Program-made: the position numbers and the translations under genes
Notes under the pieces: model-generated
Database searches by the model: none
What the model saw: only the letters and a program-made list of their open reading frames with translations
Told to the model about the DNA's origin: nothing
Source of the DNA: Alphaproteobacteria bacterium UBA5343
GTDB lineage: Bacteria > Pseudomonadota > Alphaproteobacteria > RF32 > UBA5343
Reading direction: 5' to 3'
DNA length: 33,251 bases
NCBI GenBank assembly: GCA_002410125.1
Contig: DHQH01000064.1
Location: 1 to 33,251 of the forward strand
Shown: piece after piece, positions 1 through 7,140 of the stretch
Layout: the number at the start of each line of letters is the position of its first letter
Position numbering within the stretch: the first letter of the stretch is position 1

Positions 1-22
1 TTGTTTAAATGCATTTAAACAA
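1..22. repeat. Perfect 22-bp palindrome at window edge
   Basis: The first 22 bases form a perfect inverted repeat, with arms TTGTTTAAATG and CATTTAAACAA and no spacer. It is followed by a run of A and then the ribosome binding site of the tail-fibre-like gene at 43. No T run follows on the plus strand, so it does not look like a plus-strand terminator. Sequence before the window would be needed to judge a minus-strand terminator. It could also be an operator for the phage gene. Confidence 0.5.
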
Positions 23-42
23 AAAAAAGGAATACATATATA

Positions 43-1413
43 ATGACAACCGAACATATAAAAATCGGCGATATTACTCCCAGAGTAAGATACACCGCCA
101 ATGGAGTGTTAAGTGAATATAGCTTCTCATTCCCAATATTTAATGAAACAGATATTAAAGTTTATTTCAACGATAACCTACAAGAAACAAATTATAGCAT
201 TTCTGGAGTTGGTAATTCTAATGGAGGCTCTGTGATATTTAATACTCCTCCTACCAATGAAACTATCATCACCATTCTTCGAGATTTAAGCATTAAAAGA
301 ACTACTGATTTTCAAGAAGGTGGAGCTTTTAGAGCAAATGTAATTAATGATGAATTAGATTATCAAACAGCCTGCATTCAACAAATTTCAGATAATATCT
401 CAAGGACAGTAACCATTCCACCCTATGCTGCAGATAATATTGATATGACCCTACCTACAGCAACAGCAGGGAAAGCACTAATCTGGAATTCTAATGCAAC
501 AGGTTTAGAAAATTCCATTGAAAATTTCAATGAGATTACACAAACCATCTCAAACTCTGTAGATGAAACTATAAATGCTAAAGATATTACTCTAGCAGCA
601 AAAAATGAAGCAATAACAGCCAAAGATACAGCTGTAAGTATTGCTAATAATATCAATTTACCAAATATTACTGCCAATACTTACCTAAAAGCAAAATCAG
701 ATGCTTCTGGTTATGAAGCAAAATCTATTGGTGAACTAGCAGCAGATATCAACAAAGGTTATATCAACGGTTTAGATATATCATATTTAAATTCAACCTC
801 TATGCAAATCTCAACAGGTGTTTGCTTATCAGATGATAACTCAACAATGCTATCACTAACATCTAACACTAATGCAGTTTTATCTTCTGCTACTGCCAAC
901 ACAACCTATCACCTATTCTTAGGAGAAAATAATATTTTAGAGTTCGCTCAAAATATCAATGGTAGTGATTTGGTAAACATAACAGGAGCTAAAAGAAGAA
1001 TTGCATCATTTATAACCGATGGTAGTGCTAATTTAAGAGCTTTTAATAGCCAAAGAACAGGCAATAAAGTAAGAGTTGATTTGGGTAGTAGTGGATTAAT
1101 ACTTTTTAATGCAACATCTTCTCTTCCAACATCTTTTGCTGATTTATTTTGTGCTGTACCAACAGGGCTAAACTGCAATCTAACCTTAGCTACAGATTTA
1201 GTATCTTCAACAGATTCTATAATGTTATTAAAGGATAAAACTAACAACTTAAGTCCATCGGTCAATAGAACTAACTCATCAGTGCTTATATCCAAACAAT
1301 TCATCACCTTCTTAAAAAGTGATAATTTAGGAACCATTCAACACAAATGCACAACCACATCTGTTGATTATAACTATACAATAACCCTACTTGGTTTTGA
1401 ATATGAGGTATAA
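43..1413 (+). CDS. Phage tail-fibre-like protein
   Basis: 456 residues. The first 110 or so (motifs such as TPRVRYTANG, then FSFPIFNETDIKVYFND) resemble the N-terminal virion-attachment domain of T7-type tail fibres: a Gly/Asn-rich beta region followed by TIITILRDLSIKRTTDF and a helix with DELDYQTACIQQISDN. The middle (about 170-215) is a low-complexity helical stretch rich in Ala, Lys and Asn, as in fibre shafts. The C-terminal part is beta-rich and Ser/Thr/Asn-rich with no recognised receptor-binding fold. The start is preceded by AAGGAA. The next gene begins 1 base after the stop with its ribosome site inside this gene, so the two are translationally coupled. This is probably the distal end of a prophage or prophage remnant whose other genes lie left of the window. 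Family assignment is from motif recognition only. Confidence 0.7.
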   Translation: MTTEHIKIGDITPRVRYTANGVLSEYSFSFPIFNETDIKVYFNDNLQETNYSISGVGNSNGGSVIFNTPPTNETIITILRDLSIKRTTDFQEGGAFRANVINDELDYQTACIQQISDNISRTVTIPPYAADNIDMTLPTATAGKALIWNSNATGLENSIENFNEITQTISNSVDETINAKDITLAAKNEAITAKDTAVSIANNINLPNITANTYLKAKSDASGYEAKSIGELAADINKGYINGLDISYLNSTSMQISTGVCLSDDNSTMLSLTSNTNAVLSSATANTTYHLFLGENNILEFAQNINGSDLVNITGAKRRIASFITDGSANLRAFNSQRTGNKVRVDLGSSGLILFNATSSLPTSFADLFCAVPTGLNCNLTLATDLVSSTDSIMLLKDKTNNLSPSVNRTNSSVLISKQFITFLKSDNLGTIQHKCTTTSVDYNYTITLLGFEYEV

Positions 1414-1414
1414 T

Positions 1415-1675
1415 ATGAAAATATATGTAAAAAAAGAAAATGATAAAATAATCGCCTATAGTGAAACCCCACAAATAGGATGGCAGGAACTCGAAAAAGA
1501 TTGTAGTGAAATACAAGAATTTCTAAACCCACCCCCAACTTATAAAGATTTAAGAAAACAAGCCTATCCAAATATAGCAGATCAATTAGATATGTTATAT
1601 TGGGATAAAATCAATGGAACTAACAATTGGCAAGATTTAATATCTAGTATAAAAATCCTCTATCCCAAGCCTTAA
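1415..1675 (+). CDS. Small phage tail-associated protein
   Basis: 86 residues. The start was chosen at ATG 1415 because GAGG lies 6 bases upstream, inside the end of the tail-fibre gene; an in-frame earlier start at 1391 would overlap that gene further and lacks such a site. The second half contains YKDLRKQAYPNIADQLDMLY, a pattern common in small proteins encoded after tail fibre genes in prophages (Arg-x-x-Ala-Tyr-Pro followed by Gln-Leu-Asp). The exact role is unknown; accessory or chaperone functions in tail assembly are typical for this position. No signal peptide or membrane segment. Confidence 0.6.
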   Translation: MKIYVKKENDKIIAYSETPQIGWQELEKDCSEIQEFLNPPPTYKDLRKQAYPNIADQLDMLYWDKINGTNNWQDLISSIKILYPKP

Positions 1676-1688
1676 ATCATAAAACAAA

Positions 1689-1709
1689 GGGAGATGTTTT
1701 ACATCTCCC
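1689..1709 (-). terminator. Rho-independent terminator of the Nudix gene
   Basis: Stem GGGAGATGT (1689-1697) pairs perfectly with ACATCTCCC (1701-1709) around a 3-nt loop. Read on the minus strand it is followed by TTTGTTTTATG, a reasonable U-rich tail. The stop codon of the minus-strand Nudix gene (1699-1701) lies in the loop and stem. On the plus strand no U run follows, so termination of the phage genes here is less certain. Confidence 0.75.
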
Positions 1710-2265
1710 TACTTGCTCTACAAGCCATAACAATTGATGCAGAATGAGGATTTTTTTTCATATCATTTGTTACCTGCTTATTATTTTCATATATATCAAC
1801 ATCAGCAAGATTTGTTACCTTTCCATGTTTAGAATAAACATTAAAAATCTGCCCTTTTAATATCATATCAAAAATTGGTGTATCAGGATTATGCATTTCA
1901 TGTTTTGGTAAATTTTTCTTATCCTGCCAAAAAGAAAAACATTCGTCATTCTCTCCAACAACTTCCCCCTCATATTCTTCTGTCTTATGAAATTCCACCC
2001 AAAAGTTAGGAGCATCTTTATTCTCAAAATATGCACTACCAACTACTCTTGGATTAATTGGAGTAATACCAGTTTCACTCTCAGTCTCTCTAATACTAGC
2101 CTCTATTAGGCTCTCATTTTTATCCTTCTTTCCTCCAGGACAATTCTTCAAACCTAAAAAAGGACCCCTCTTATGCTTAATCATTAGAAATTCTTGATTA
2201 TTATTTTCAACCACACAAACAGTAGCCTCAATAAACTCTTTACCATTAAATCTTCTTATTCCCAT
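1699..2265 (-). CDS. Nudix hydrolase
   Basis: 188 residues from the ATG at 2265, which has GAGGG about 5 bases upstream; an upstream in-frame ATG at 2292 has no ribosome site. The Nudix box is clear: GGKKDKNES, a 7-residue spacer, then RETESETGI. The consensus is G-x5-E-x7-R-E-U-x-E-E-x-G-U; here the first Glu of the EE pair is Ser, while the second Glu, which with the RE glutamate normally binds metal, is kept. Nudix enzymes hydrolyse nucleoside diphosphates linked to another group, often damaged or excess nucleotides. The substrate cannot be read from the sequence. The C-terminal 60 residues after the box are not recognised. It stands alone between phage-like genes and a small unknown gene, so it may be cargo of the same segment. 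Confidence 0.75.
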   Translation of the reverse strand: MGIRRFNGKEFIEATVCVVENNNQEFLMIKHKRGPFLGLKNCPGGKKDKNESLIEASIRETESETGITPINPRVVGSAYFENKDAPNFWVEFHKTEEYEGEVVGENDECFSFWQDKKNLPKHEMHNPDTPIFDMILKGQIFNVYSKHGKVTNLADVDIYENNKQVTNDMKKNPHSASIVMACRASREM

Positions 2266-2384
2266 AACACCCTCAAAAACACAACTATCCATAAGTTACA
2301 AACAGTTACAAAACAAAGTTAACCTATTATTAAAACTTATACAATTAACATATTATTATCAAGAAAATTATTTTGGAGGCTGAA

Positions 2385-2582
2385 ATGACTATTTACTATG
2401 TTAATAAAAAGCCTGAAAAGACAGGCGAACATCTAGTACATAAAAAAGAATGTGAACACAGACCAGCATATGAAAATTGTGATTATTTGGGTTATTTTGC
2501 AAAACCAGATGAAGCAGTAAGACAAGCAGAAATATTCTTAGAAAATATTAGCTCTTGTGAATTCTGTTGCAAAGAAGAATAA
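2385..2582 (+). CDS. Small conserved Cys/His protein, function unknown
   Basis: 65 residues. The ATG at 2385 is preceded by GGAGG at optimal spacing; an in-frame ATG at 2373 overlaps that site and is unlikely. The pattern is TIYYVNKKP, then a Gly-x-His and VHKKECEH (His-x-x-x-Cys), then YLGYF-x-x-x-x-x-AV-x-x-A, and a terminal CEFCC. This resembles a widespread family of small bacterial proteins of the form YYVN...GDHEVH...C...YLG.F....A...A......GC..C, for which I know no function. The conserved His and Cys residues suggest metal binding. Nothing nearby suggests a pathway. Confidence 0.65.
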   Translation: MTIYYVNKKPEKTGEHLVHKKECEHRPAYENCDYLGYFAKPDEAVRQAEIFLENISSCEFCCKEE

Positions 2583-2601
2583 CCCCTATTACAACTACAT
2601 A

Positions 2602-2721
2602 GTATTTACAATGTAAACAGATAACAAAAAATGAATTATACGAGTTACAACTAAAGCAATACATTCTATTATACGAGTTTATGTATTTACAATGTAAACA
2701 GATAATAAAAAGTGAATTATA
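2602..2721. repeat. Two 39-bp near-identical direct repeats
   Basis: Copies at 2602-2640 and 2683-2721 begin GTATTTACAATGTAAACAG and end TGAATTATA, with about 37 of 39 bases the same. Each contains the inverted repeat TTTACA-a-TGTAAA. A 12-mer ATTATACGAGTT also occurs twice (2635-2646 and 2668-2679). No ORF covers this region. The repeats could be protein-binding iterons or remnants of duplicated palindromic elements. Confidence 0.75.
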
Positions 2722-2813
2722 GCTAGTTAGTTTTAGGCATTTAAGTTCGAACGTTTACAGGTTAGTAAATGAGAACTTAAATAACAACAAAATAACAGCT
2801 AGAATTCATTTTT
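2707..2813. repeat. Long imperfect inverted repeat downstream of merR
   Basis: The left arm (about 2707-2748) and right arm (about 2773-2813) are imperfect reverse complements over about 41 bases, around a loop of about 24 nt. The innermost ten pairs, TTTAAGTTC against GAACTTAAA and neighbours, are perfect. The outer parts read GTGAATTATAGCTAGTTA on the left and, when reverse-complemented, ATGAATTCTAGCTGTTA on the right. The left arm shares its first part with the second direct repeat. Transcribed from merR on the minus strand, it would form a long hairpin ending near a TTTTTATTATC stretch, so it may end the operon, but it is far larger than an ordinary terminator. Confidence 0.7.
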
Positions 2814-2836
2814 CTTAATTATTTGAGAATTACGTA

Positions 2837-3229
2837 TTAGTTGACCGTAGAATCAAATGTTTCTTTGATGTGTTCTAACTCAGATATTATATTTTTGATT
2901 AATTCTTTGTTTACACAAACATCGGCAAATTCTTCACTTGAGAAAAAGTCTTTTTGAATTTTTTCACCTAAAAACTTCTTCACACCTTGTTCTTCAAATA
3001 CTTTTTGAAGTCCTTCGATTGTGTATCTTTTATTGTATAGGAAATCTTTGATTACATGGAGCAGTTTTACATCATCAGGACGATAATATCTTCTACTTCC
3101 GGCTCTTTTCATAGGTTGAAGTTGAGGGAACTTGGTTTCCCAGAATCTCAATACATGAGGGGCTAACTCAAGTTCACCTGAAACTTCAGCAATTGTTCTA
3201 AATGCAGCTTTTGATTTTTTGACTGGCAT
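2837..3229 (-). CDS. MerR-type HTH regulator (next to ihfA)
   Basis: 130 residues. The N-terminal half is a MerR winged helix-turn-helix: RTIAEVSGELELAPHVLRFW, then ETKFPQLQPMKRAGSRRYYR and DDVKLLHVIKDFLYNKRYTI. It differs from most MerR proteins in the short C-terminal part (about 90-130), which lacks an obvious effector domain or Cys ligands. A gene of this type directly after ihfA is a conserved alphaproteobacterial feature. Its regulatory targets are not known to me. Its start lies 26 bases after the ihfA stop, so the two are probably cotranscribed. The best ribosome site, GGAAGG, is rather far (about 12 bases) from the ATG. Confidence 0.85.
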   Translation of the reverse strand: MPVKKSKAAFRTIAEVSGELELAPHVLRFWETKFPQLQPMKRAGSRRYYRPDDVKLLHVIKDFLYNKRYTIEGLQKVFEEQGVKKFLGEKIQKDFFSSEEFADVCVNKELIKNIISELEHIKETFDSTVN

Positions 3230-3255
3230 ACTAGATTACAACCTTCCATCAACTA

Positions 3256-3552
3256 CTAAGCAGCAGAGTTGATTTCGTCTTTCATAAGTTGAGAAGGTTT
3301 GAAAGAAATAACTTTTCTTGGAGAAATAGTTGCTTCAACACCTGTTTTAGGGTTTCTACCAATTCTTTCATTTTTACTTCTAACTGTGAATGTTCCAAAA
3401 GAAGAAAGTTTTACACTATCACCTTTTACTAATTGGTTAGAAACTTCATCTAATACCATTTCTAAGATGTCTGCTGAATCTTTACGAGACAATCCAACTT
3501 CTTCATAAATAGCTTCAGCTAAGTCTACTCTTGTTATTGTTTTTTCTGACAT
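3256..3552 (-). CDS. ihfA: Integration host factor subunit alpha
   Basis: 98 residues, the usual length for IHF-alpha. It has the HU/IHF fold: two N-terminal helices (TRVDLAEAIYEEVGLSRKDS), LSSFGTFTVRSKNERIGRNP with the conserved Pro at the tip of the DNA-intercalating arm, then SPRKVISFKPSQLMK. It pairs with IHF-beta to bend DNA at recombination sites, origins and promoters. It follows fabH after a gap of about 110 bases, so it may have its own promoter, as in other alphaproteobacteria with the plsX-fabH-ihfA-merR order. The ATG is preceded by AAAGGAAAAA. HU is the alternative, but context favours IHF-alpha. Confidence 0.92.
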   Translation of the reverse strand: MSEKTITRVDLAEAIYEEVGLSRKDSADILEMVLDEVSNQLVKGDSVKLSSFGTFTVRSKNERIGRNPKTGVEATISPRKVISFKPSQLMKDEINSAA

Positions 3553-3661
3553 TTTTAATTTTTCCTTTGTTTTGTATTCATCTCAATTTAAAGAAATAGA
3601 AAATTAATTCAAGTAAAATTTAATTAATTAACAAGTATCTAGTTTCTTTAAAGATAATAGA

Positions 3662-4633
3662 TTAAATTTTGATTAATCCAGCACCCCAAGTAAAACCACC
3701 ACCCATGGCATTAATCACTACTACATCACCTTTTTTGATCTTACCAGAATTAACATTTTCTGATAGAGCCAAAGGAATAGATGCAGCAGAAGTATTTGCA
3801 TGATTTTGTACGGTAATTACCACTTTTTCGTGAGCAATACCTAGCTTTTTACCTGTGCCTTCAATAATTCTAATATTTGCTTGATGAGGAACTAACCAGT
3901 CCACATCTTCTACAGATAAACCTGCATCACTAATAACTTCGTTTGCAACGGAAGTAAGATTAGTAATTGCATGTTTGAAAACTTCTTTACCATTCATATG
4001 GATAAAACCAGCTGTTTTTGTTATAGATGGACCACCATCTGTTGCTAAACTATCATAAAGTCTACCATCAGAATAAATTTTAGTACTAAGAACACCTTCT
4101 TTTTCATTTTCTTCTGTTTCTACAGCTTCTAAAACAACAGCCCCAGCTCCATCACCAAATAATACACATGTATTTCTATCTGTCCAATCAACAATCTTTG
4201 ATAATGTATCTGCACCAACTACAAGAGCTTTTTTAGCTTGCCCCATTTTCATCATATTATCAGCCATAGTCATAGCATACATAAAACCGGAACAAACAGC
4301 CTGCACATCAAATGCACATCCCTTTGCTCCAAGCATGCCTTGTAATTTTGTGGCTGTTGATGGGAAAGTATTATCAGGTGTAGTCGTACCCATAACAATT
4401 AAATCAATATCAGCAGCATCAATTTTTGCATATTCTAATGCTTTTGTAGCCGCCTTAAATGCTAGCTCAGATGTATATTCATCATCTTTTGCAATATGTC
4501 TTTTCTTAATGCCAGTTCTCTCAGTAATCCACTGATCATTAGTTTCAACCATTTTTTCCAAATCATGGTTAGTTAACACTTTTTCCGGCAAATAATGCCC
4601 AAACCCCGTAAGTTTAGAACAAATAACTGTCAT
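3662..4633 (-). CDS. fabH: 3-oxoacyl-ACP synthase III
   Basis: 323 residues, full length. It starts fatty-acid chain elongation by condensing acetyl-CoA (or another short acyl-CoA) with malonyl-ACP in the cytoplasm. The Cys-His-Asn triad is visible: Cys114 in AVCSGFMYA, His250 in VPHQANIR, and Asn280 in NHANTSAASIP. Other family marks are NDQWITERTGIKKRH near the N-terminus and NAMGGGFTWGA at the C-terminus. Its ATG lies 2 bases after the plsX stop, so the two genes are translationally coupled, matching the usual plsX-fabH pairing of phospholipid and fatty-acid initiation. Confidence 0.96.
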   Translation of the reverse strand: MTVICSKLTGFGHYLPEKVLTNHDLEKMVETNDQWITERTGIKKRHIAKDDEYTSELAFKAATKALEYAKIDAADIDLIVMGTTTPDNTFPSTATKLQGMLGAKGCAFDVQAVCSGFMYAMTMADNMMKMGQAKKALVVGADTLSKIVDWTDRNTCVLFGDGAGAVVLEAVETEENEKEGVLSTKIYSDGRLYDSLATDGGPSITKTAGFIHMNGKEVFKHAITNLTSVANEVISDAGLSVEDVDWLVPHQANIRIIEGTGKKLGIAHEKVVITVQNHANTSAASIPLALSENVNSGKIKKGDVVVINAMGGGFTWGAGLIKI

Positions 4634-4635
4634 AT

Positions 4636-5673
4636 CTATTTATCACCCTGAACTAGTTCATCCAAATTAAATCCATTGATTTCTTCTTTAATCTTTTCAT
4701 TAAGGTCACCCTTAACTGACTTAATAGCATTGTTAACTGCAATTGAAAAAGCAAATCCATCAGCCCCGCCATGACTTTTCACAGACAAGCCATTTAGACC
4801 TAAAAACATTGCACCATTATAAAGTCTTGGGTCCATAGTTTTCTTAACTTTCCTAAATATAGGTTTAGATAAGAGCCCCATTATAATACCCCAAATAGAT
4901 CCTAGGAAAGCTTTTTTAGTAAGTTTTAATACTAATTTCGCAGTACCTTCAATAGATTTTAAGGCTACATTACCTGTAAACCCATCAGTAACTACAACAT
5001 CAGTCAAACCTTCTGCAATATTATCAGCTTCAACAAAACCATAAAAATTAACATCAGGAAATGAAGTTTTTAAGATATCAGATGCTTTATGCAACTCTTC
5101 TTTACCTTTCATATCCTCAGAACCAATATTTAGTAATCCTACACTAGGTTTGTCAATACCAAGACAAACTCTTGCAAAATTCTCACCCATAATTGCAAAT
5201 TCAACTAGATTCTCAGGACCACATTCAACATTAGCCCCAAGATCAAGCGCAACCACTCTACCTTTAATAGTTGGCATTATAGTACAAATTGCTGGTCTAT
5301 GGATTTTTTGTAAGGTTCTAAGAGCAAGTTTTGATATTGCCATTAAAGCACCAGTATTACCAGCAGACACTACAGCATCAGCCTTACCAGTTTTAACAGC
5401 ATTTACAGCTTGCCACATACTTGTTTTTTTATTTCGAATAACCTGAGACGGTTTATCATCACTAGAAACTATATCCTCGGCATGAATAAACTCACATTTC
5501 TTTAGATTTTTTGCATATTTATCTAAAGAATTGCGACATTTTTCTTCATTACCATATATAATAAAACTTGCTTTAGGGAATTTTTTACTACTAAGCGCAA
5601 CACCCTCAATAATAGCATCGGGGGCATTATCACCCCCCATTGCATCAATAGATATAACTATTTTTTCGGACAA
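4636..5673 (-). CDS. plsX: Phosphate acyltransferase PlsX
   Basis: 345 residues. The start was placed at the TTG at 5673 (MSEKIVISIDAMGGDNAP) because AAGGAG lies 6 bases before it; an upstream in-frame TTG at 5700 would include that ribosome site in the coding sequence. PlsX converts acyl-ACP to acyl-phosphate, the donor for PlsY in glycerol-3-phosphate acylation. Family motifs are IDAMGGDNAP at the N-terminus, SAGNTGALMA, ALDLGANVEC, LLNIGSEDMKGKE, VVTDGFTGNVALKS, and NGLSVKSHGGADGFAF near the C-terminus. It sits between rpmF and fabH in the canonical order. Confidence 0.96.
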   Translation of the reverse strand: MSEKIVISIDAMGGDNAPDAIIEGVALSSKKFPKASFIIYGNEEKCRNSLDKYAKNLKKCEFIHAEDIVSSDDKPSQVIRNKKTSMWQAVNAVKTGKADAVVSAGNTGALMAISKLALRTLQKIHRPAICTIMPTIKGRVVALDLGANVECGPENLVEFAIMGENFARVCLGIDKPSVGLLNIGSEDMKGKEELHKASDILKTSFPDVNFYGFVEADNIAEGLTDVVVTDGFTGNVALKSIEGTAKLVLKLTKKAFLGSIWGIIMGLLSKPIFRKVKKTMDPRLYNGAMFLGLNGLSVKSHGGADGFAFSIAVNNAIKSVKGDLNEKIKEEINGFNLDELVQGDK

Positions 5674-5711
5674 AATATTCTCCTTTGACCGTCGTAACAA
5701 AAACTTAAATC

Positions 5712-5906
5712 TTATTCTTCTTCAGTTTTATTACTTACGCTCACAACTTCTTTTTTATCATAATATCCACACTCTGAACACACATTATGAGGTAATTTTA
5801 ATTCACCACAATTTGGGCATTCCATATATGAGTTTTTACCTAATGCATCATGAGCTCTTCTCATGTTTCTTTTAGATTTGGATACTTTCTTTTTAGGTAC
5901 TGCCAT
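5712..5906 (-). CDS. rpmF: Ribosomal protein bL32
   Basis: 64 residues. It begins MAVPKKKVSKSKRNMRRAHD, the L32 signature, and has a zinc-ribbon pattern CPNCGE ... CSECGYY (two CxxC pairs), so this is the Zn-binding C+ form. The last 15 residues are an acidic Ser/Glu-rich tail. It lies between the DUF177 gene and plsX, the standard arrangement. It is a component of the large ribosomal subunit near the peptidyl-transferase region. Confidence 0.96.
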   Translation of the reverse strand: MAVPKKKVSKSKRNMRRAHDALGKNSYMECPNCGELKLPHNVCSECGYYDKKEVVSVSNKTEEE

Positions 5907-6032
5907 TTCTCTTCTCTTTTATATTAAAAATTAAACACTTATAAAATTCATATATTATCAATTCAACATAAATATATATATGAATCCAATATCAACAAGT
6001 GTTCTATATTAAAAAAACTCCCAAATCAAGCA

Positions 6033-6539
6033 TTATTTTAATTTTTTTAGGACCATAAAAGGATTATTTTTAGATTCTTCGGGCTTTGCTTCGATTCTTT
6101 CATCAAATTTCGCCCCATTCTTTTTCGGATTATCATCCAAACTAAGTGAAAAATACTCTAAAATAATCTCACCAATATCAAGCTTACCATCTACAATATA
6201 CTCAATATCATCACTATCAGCATCAAAAACATCCTCTAATTCAGGTTTTGTATGCTCTTCTTCAAATATAACACTAAATTTATCACTATATTTCTTATCA
6301 AAATTCTCTAAACTCACAACACAGTTTTGCACAACTAAAGAATTAAAAACCCCATTGACCTTAAATTTATTCTGTTTACCAATTCTTTTAACTTTAACAT
6401 CCACATCAAAAGATTTAATATCAACAAGTCCCATCCGCTCTGAAATATCTTTTCTACCCTTCTCATCTGCAGATATACTAATCTCACGAACCCTAGAACC
6501 AATCTCATCAACTTTAATAATTAAATTAAATCCACTCAT
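6033..6539 (-). CDS. DUF177 (YceD-like) protein
   Basis: 168 residues from the ATG at 6539 (a TTG one codon upstream is possible). The sequence has the DUF177 layout: an N-terminal beta strand region, KVNGVFNSLVVQNCVVSLE with the conserved Cys (usual pattern G-x-V-x-x-x-C-x-R/S-x-L), and an acidic stretch ending in DGKLDIGEIILEYFSLSLD, the family C-terminal motif (D-x-G-E-x-x-x-E). In E. coli YceD has been linked to 23S rRNA accumulation or processing; the mechanism is not settled. It lies upstream of rpmF, as almost everywhere, and diverges from the bamE gene. In alphaproteobacteria the C-terminus is followed by a NPF-like motif; here NNPFMVLKKLK is present. Confidence 0.9.
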   Translation of the reverse strand: MSGFNLIIKVDEIGSRVREISISADEKGRKDISERMGLVDIKSFDVDVKVKRIGKQNKFKVNGVFNSLVVQNCVVSLENFDKKYSDKFSVIFEEEHTKPELEDVFDADSDDIEYIVDGKLDIGEIILEYFSLSLDDNPKKNGAKFDERIEAKPEESKNNPFMVLKKLK

Positions 6540-6624
6540 CAAAAATTTTTCCCTTACAGTTTTTATAAAAATAGATTATAACTATTACTAATTCAACAAT
6601 GTTATGATTATATAAGAGGCAAAA

Positions 6625-7086
6625 ATGTCAATAAATAAGTTTATTATATTAGCAGCTATTTTAACTATCACAGCTTGTAGCACAACCCCTATGGTACAAA
6701 ATAATGGCCATATAATAAGACAAAGTAAAATTGATAAAATAATCCCTCAAAACACCACCAAAAGAGAGGTTACAAAACTACTAGGATCACCCACCACTAA
6801 AACCCTATTTAATGAAGAAAGATGGCTATATATCAGCAGCAACATCGAAGAACTAGCCTTTTATAAACCAGAAGAAACTAAAAGAGAAATATTACAAATT
6901 TCATTTAACGATGATGAAACCGTAAAAGAAGTTAAAATCTTAGATAAACAAGATGGTAAAAATATTATAATATCAGAAGATAAAACTCCAACTCACGGAC
7001 ATAAACTAAAAGCCATAGAGCAAATCCTTGATAATTTCGGTCGTTTTGCAGGAACTAATAGCAATAACAACAAACACCACCCATAA
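6625..7086 (+). CDS. bamE: Outer membrane assembly lipoprotein (OmlA/BamE-like)
   Basis: 153 residues. It has a lipoprotein signal peptide with a hydrophobic core FIILAAILTITA and Cys18 as the lipidated residue. The mature part has SKIDKIIPQNTTKREVTKLLGSP, typical of the SmpA/OmlA domain, then RWLYISSN and a beta region. BamE is the small lipoprotein that stabilises the BAM complex, which inserts beta-barrel proteins into the outer membrane. The His/Asn-rich C-terminal extension is not part of the domain. The gene diverges from the DUF177 gene, the usual alphaproteobacterial context. The start is supported by AAGAGG upstream. Confidence 0.88.
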   Translation: MSINKFIILAAILTITACSTTPMVQNNGHIIRQSKIDKIIPQNTTKREVTKLLGSPTTKTLFNEERWLYISSNIEELAFYKPEETKREILQISFNDDETVKEVKILDKQDGKNIIISEDKTPTHGHKLKAIEQILDNFGRFAGTNSNNNKHHP

Positions 7087-7122
7087 AAAAGTTGCAAACC
7101 ACCCATTCTAGTAGCTTGCAAC
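7085..7122 (-). terminator. Rho-independent terminator of the EF-hand gene
   Basis: GTTGCAA (7091-7097) pairs with TTGCAAC (7116-7122) around an 18-nt loop. On the minus strand the stem is followed by TTTTTTATGG, so it ends transcription of the EF-hand gene whose stop is at 7141. The U tract overlaps the last codons of bamE on the other strand. Confidence 0.75.
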
Positions 7123-7140
7123 TCCTTTGCCAATAATAAT

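Noticed and set aside
2602..2721. CRISPR array
   Set aside because: There are only two repeat units with a spacer-like gap, internal sub-repeats in the gap, and no cas genes.
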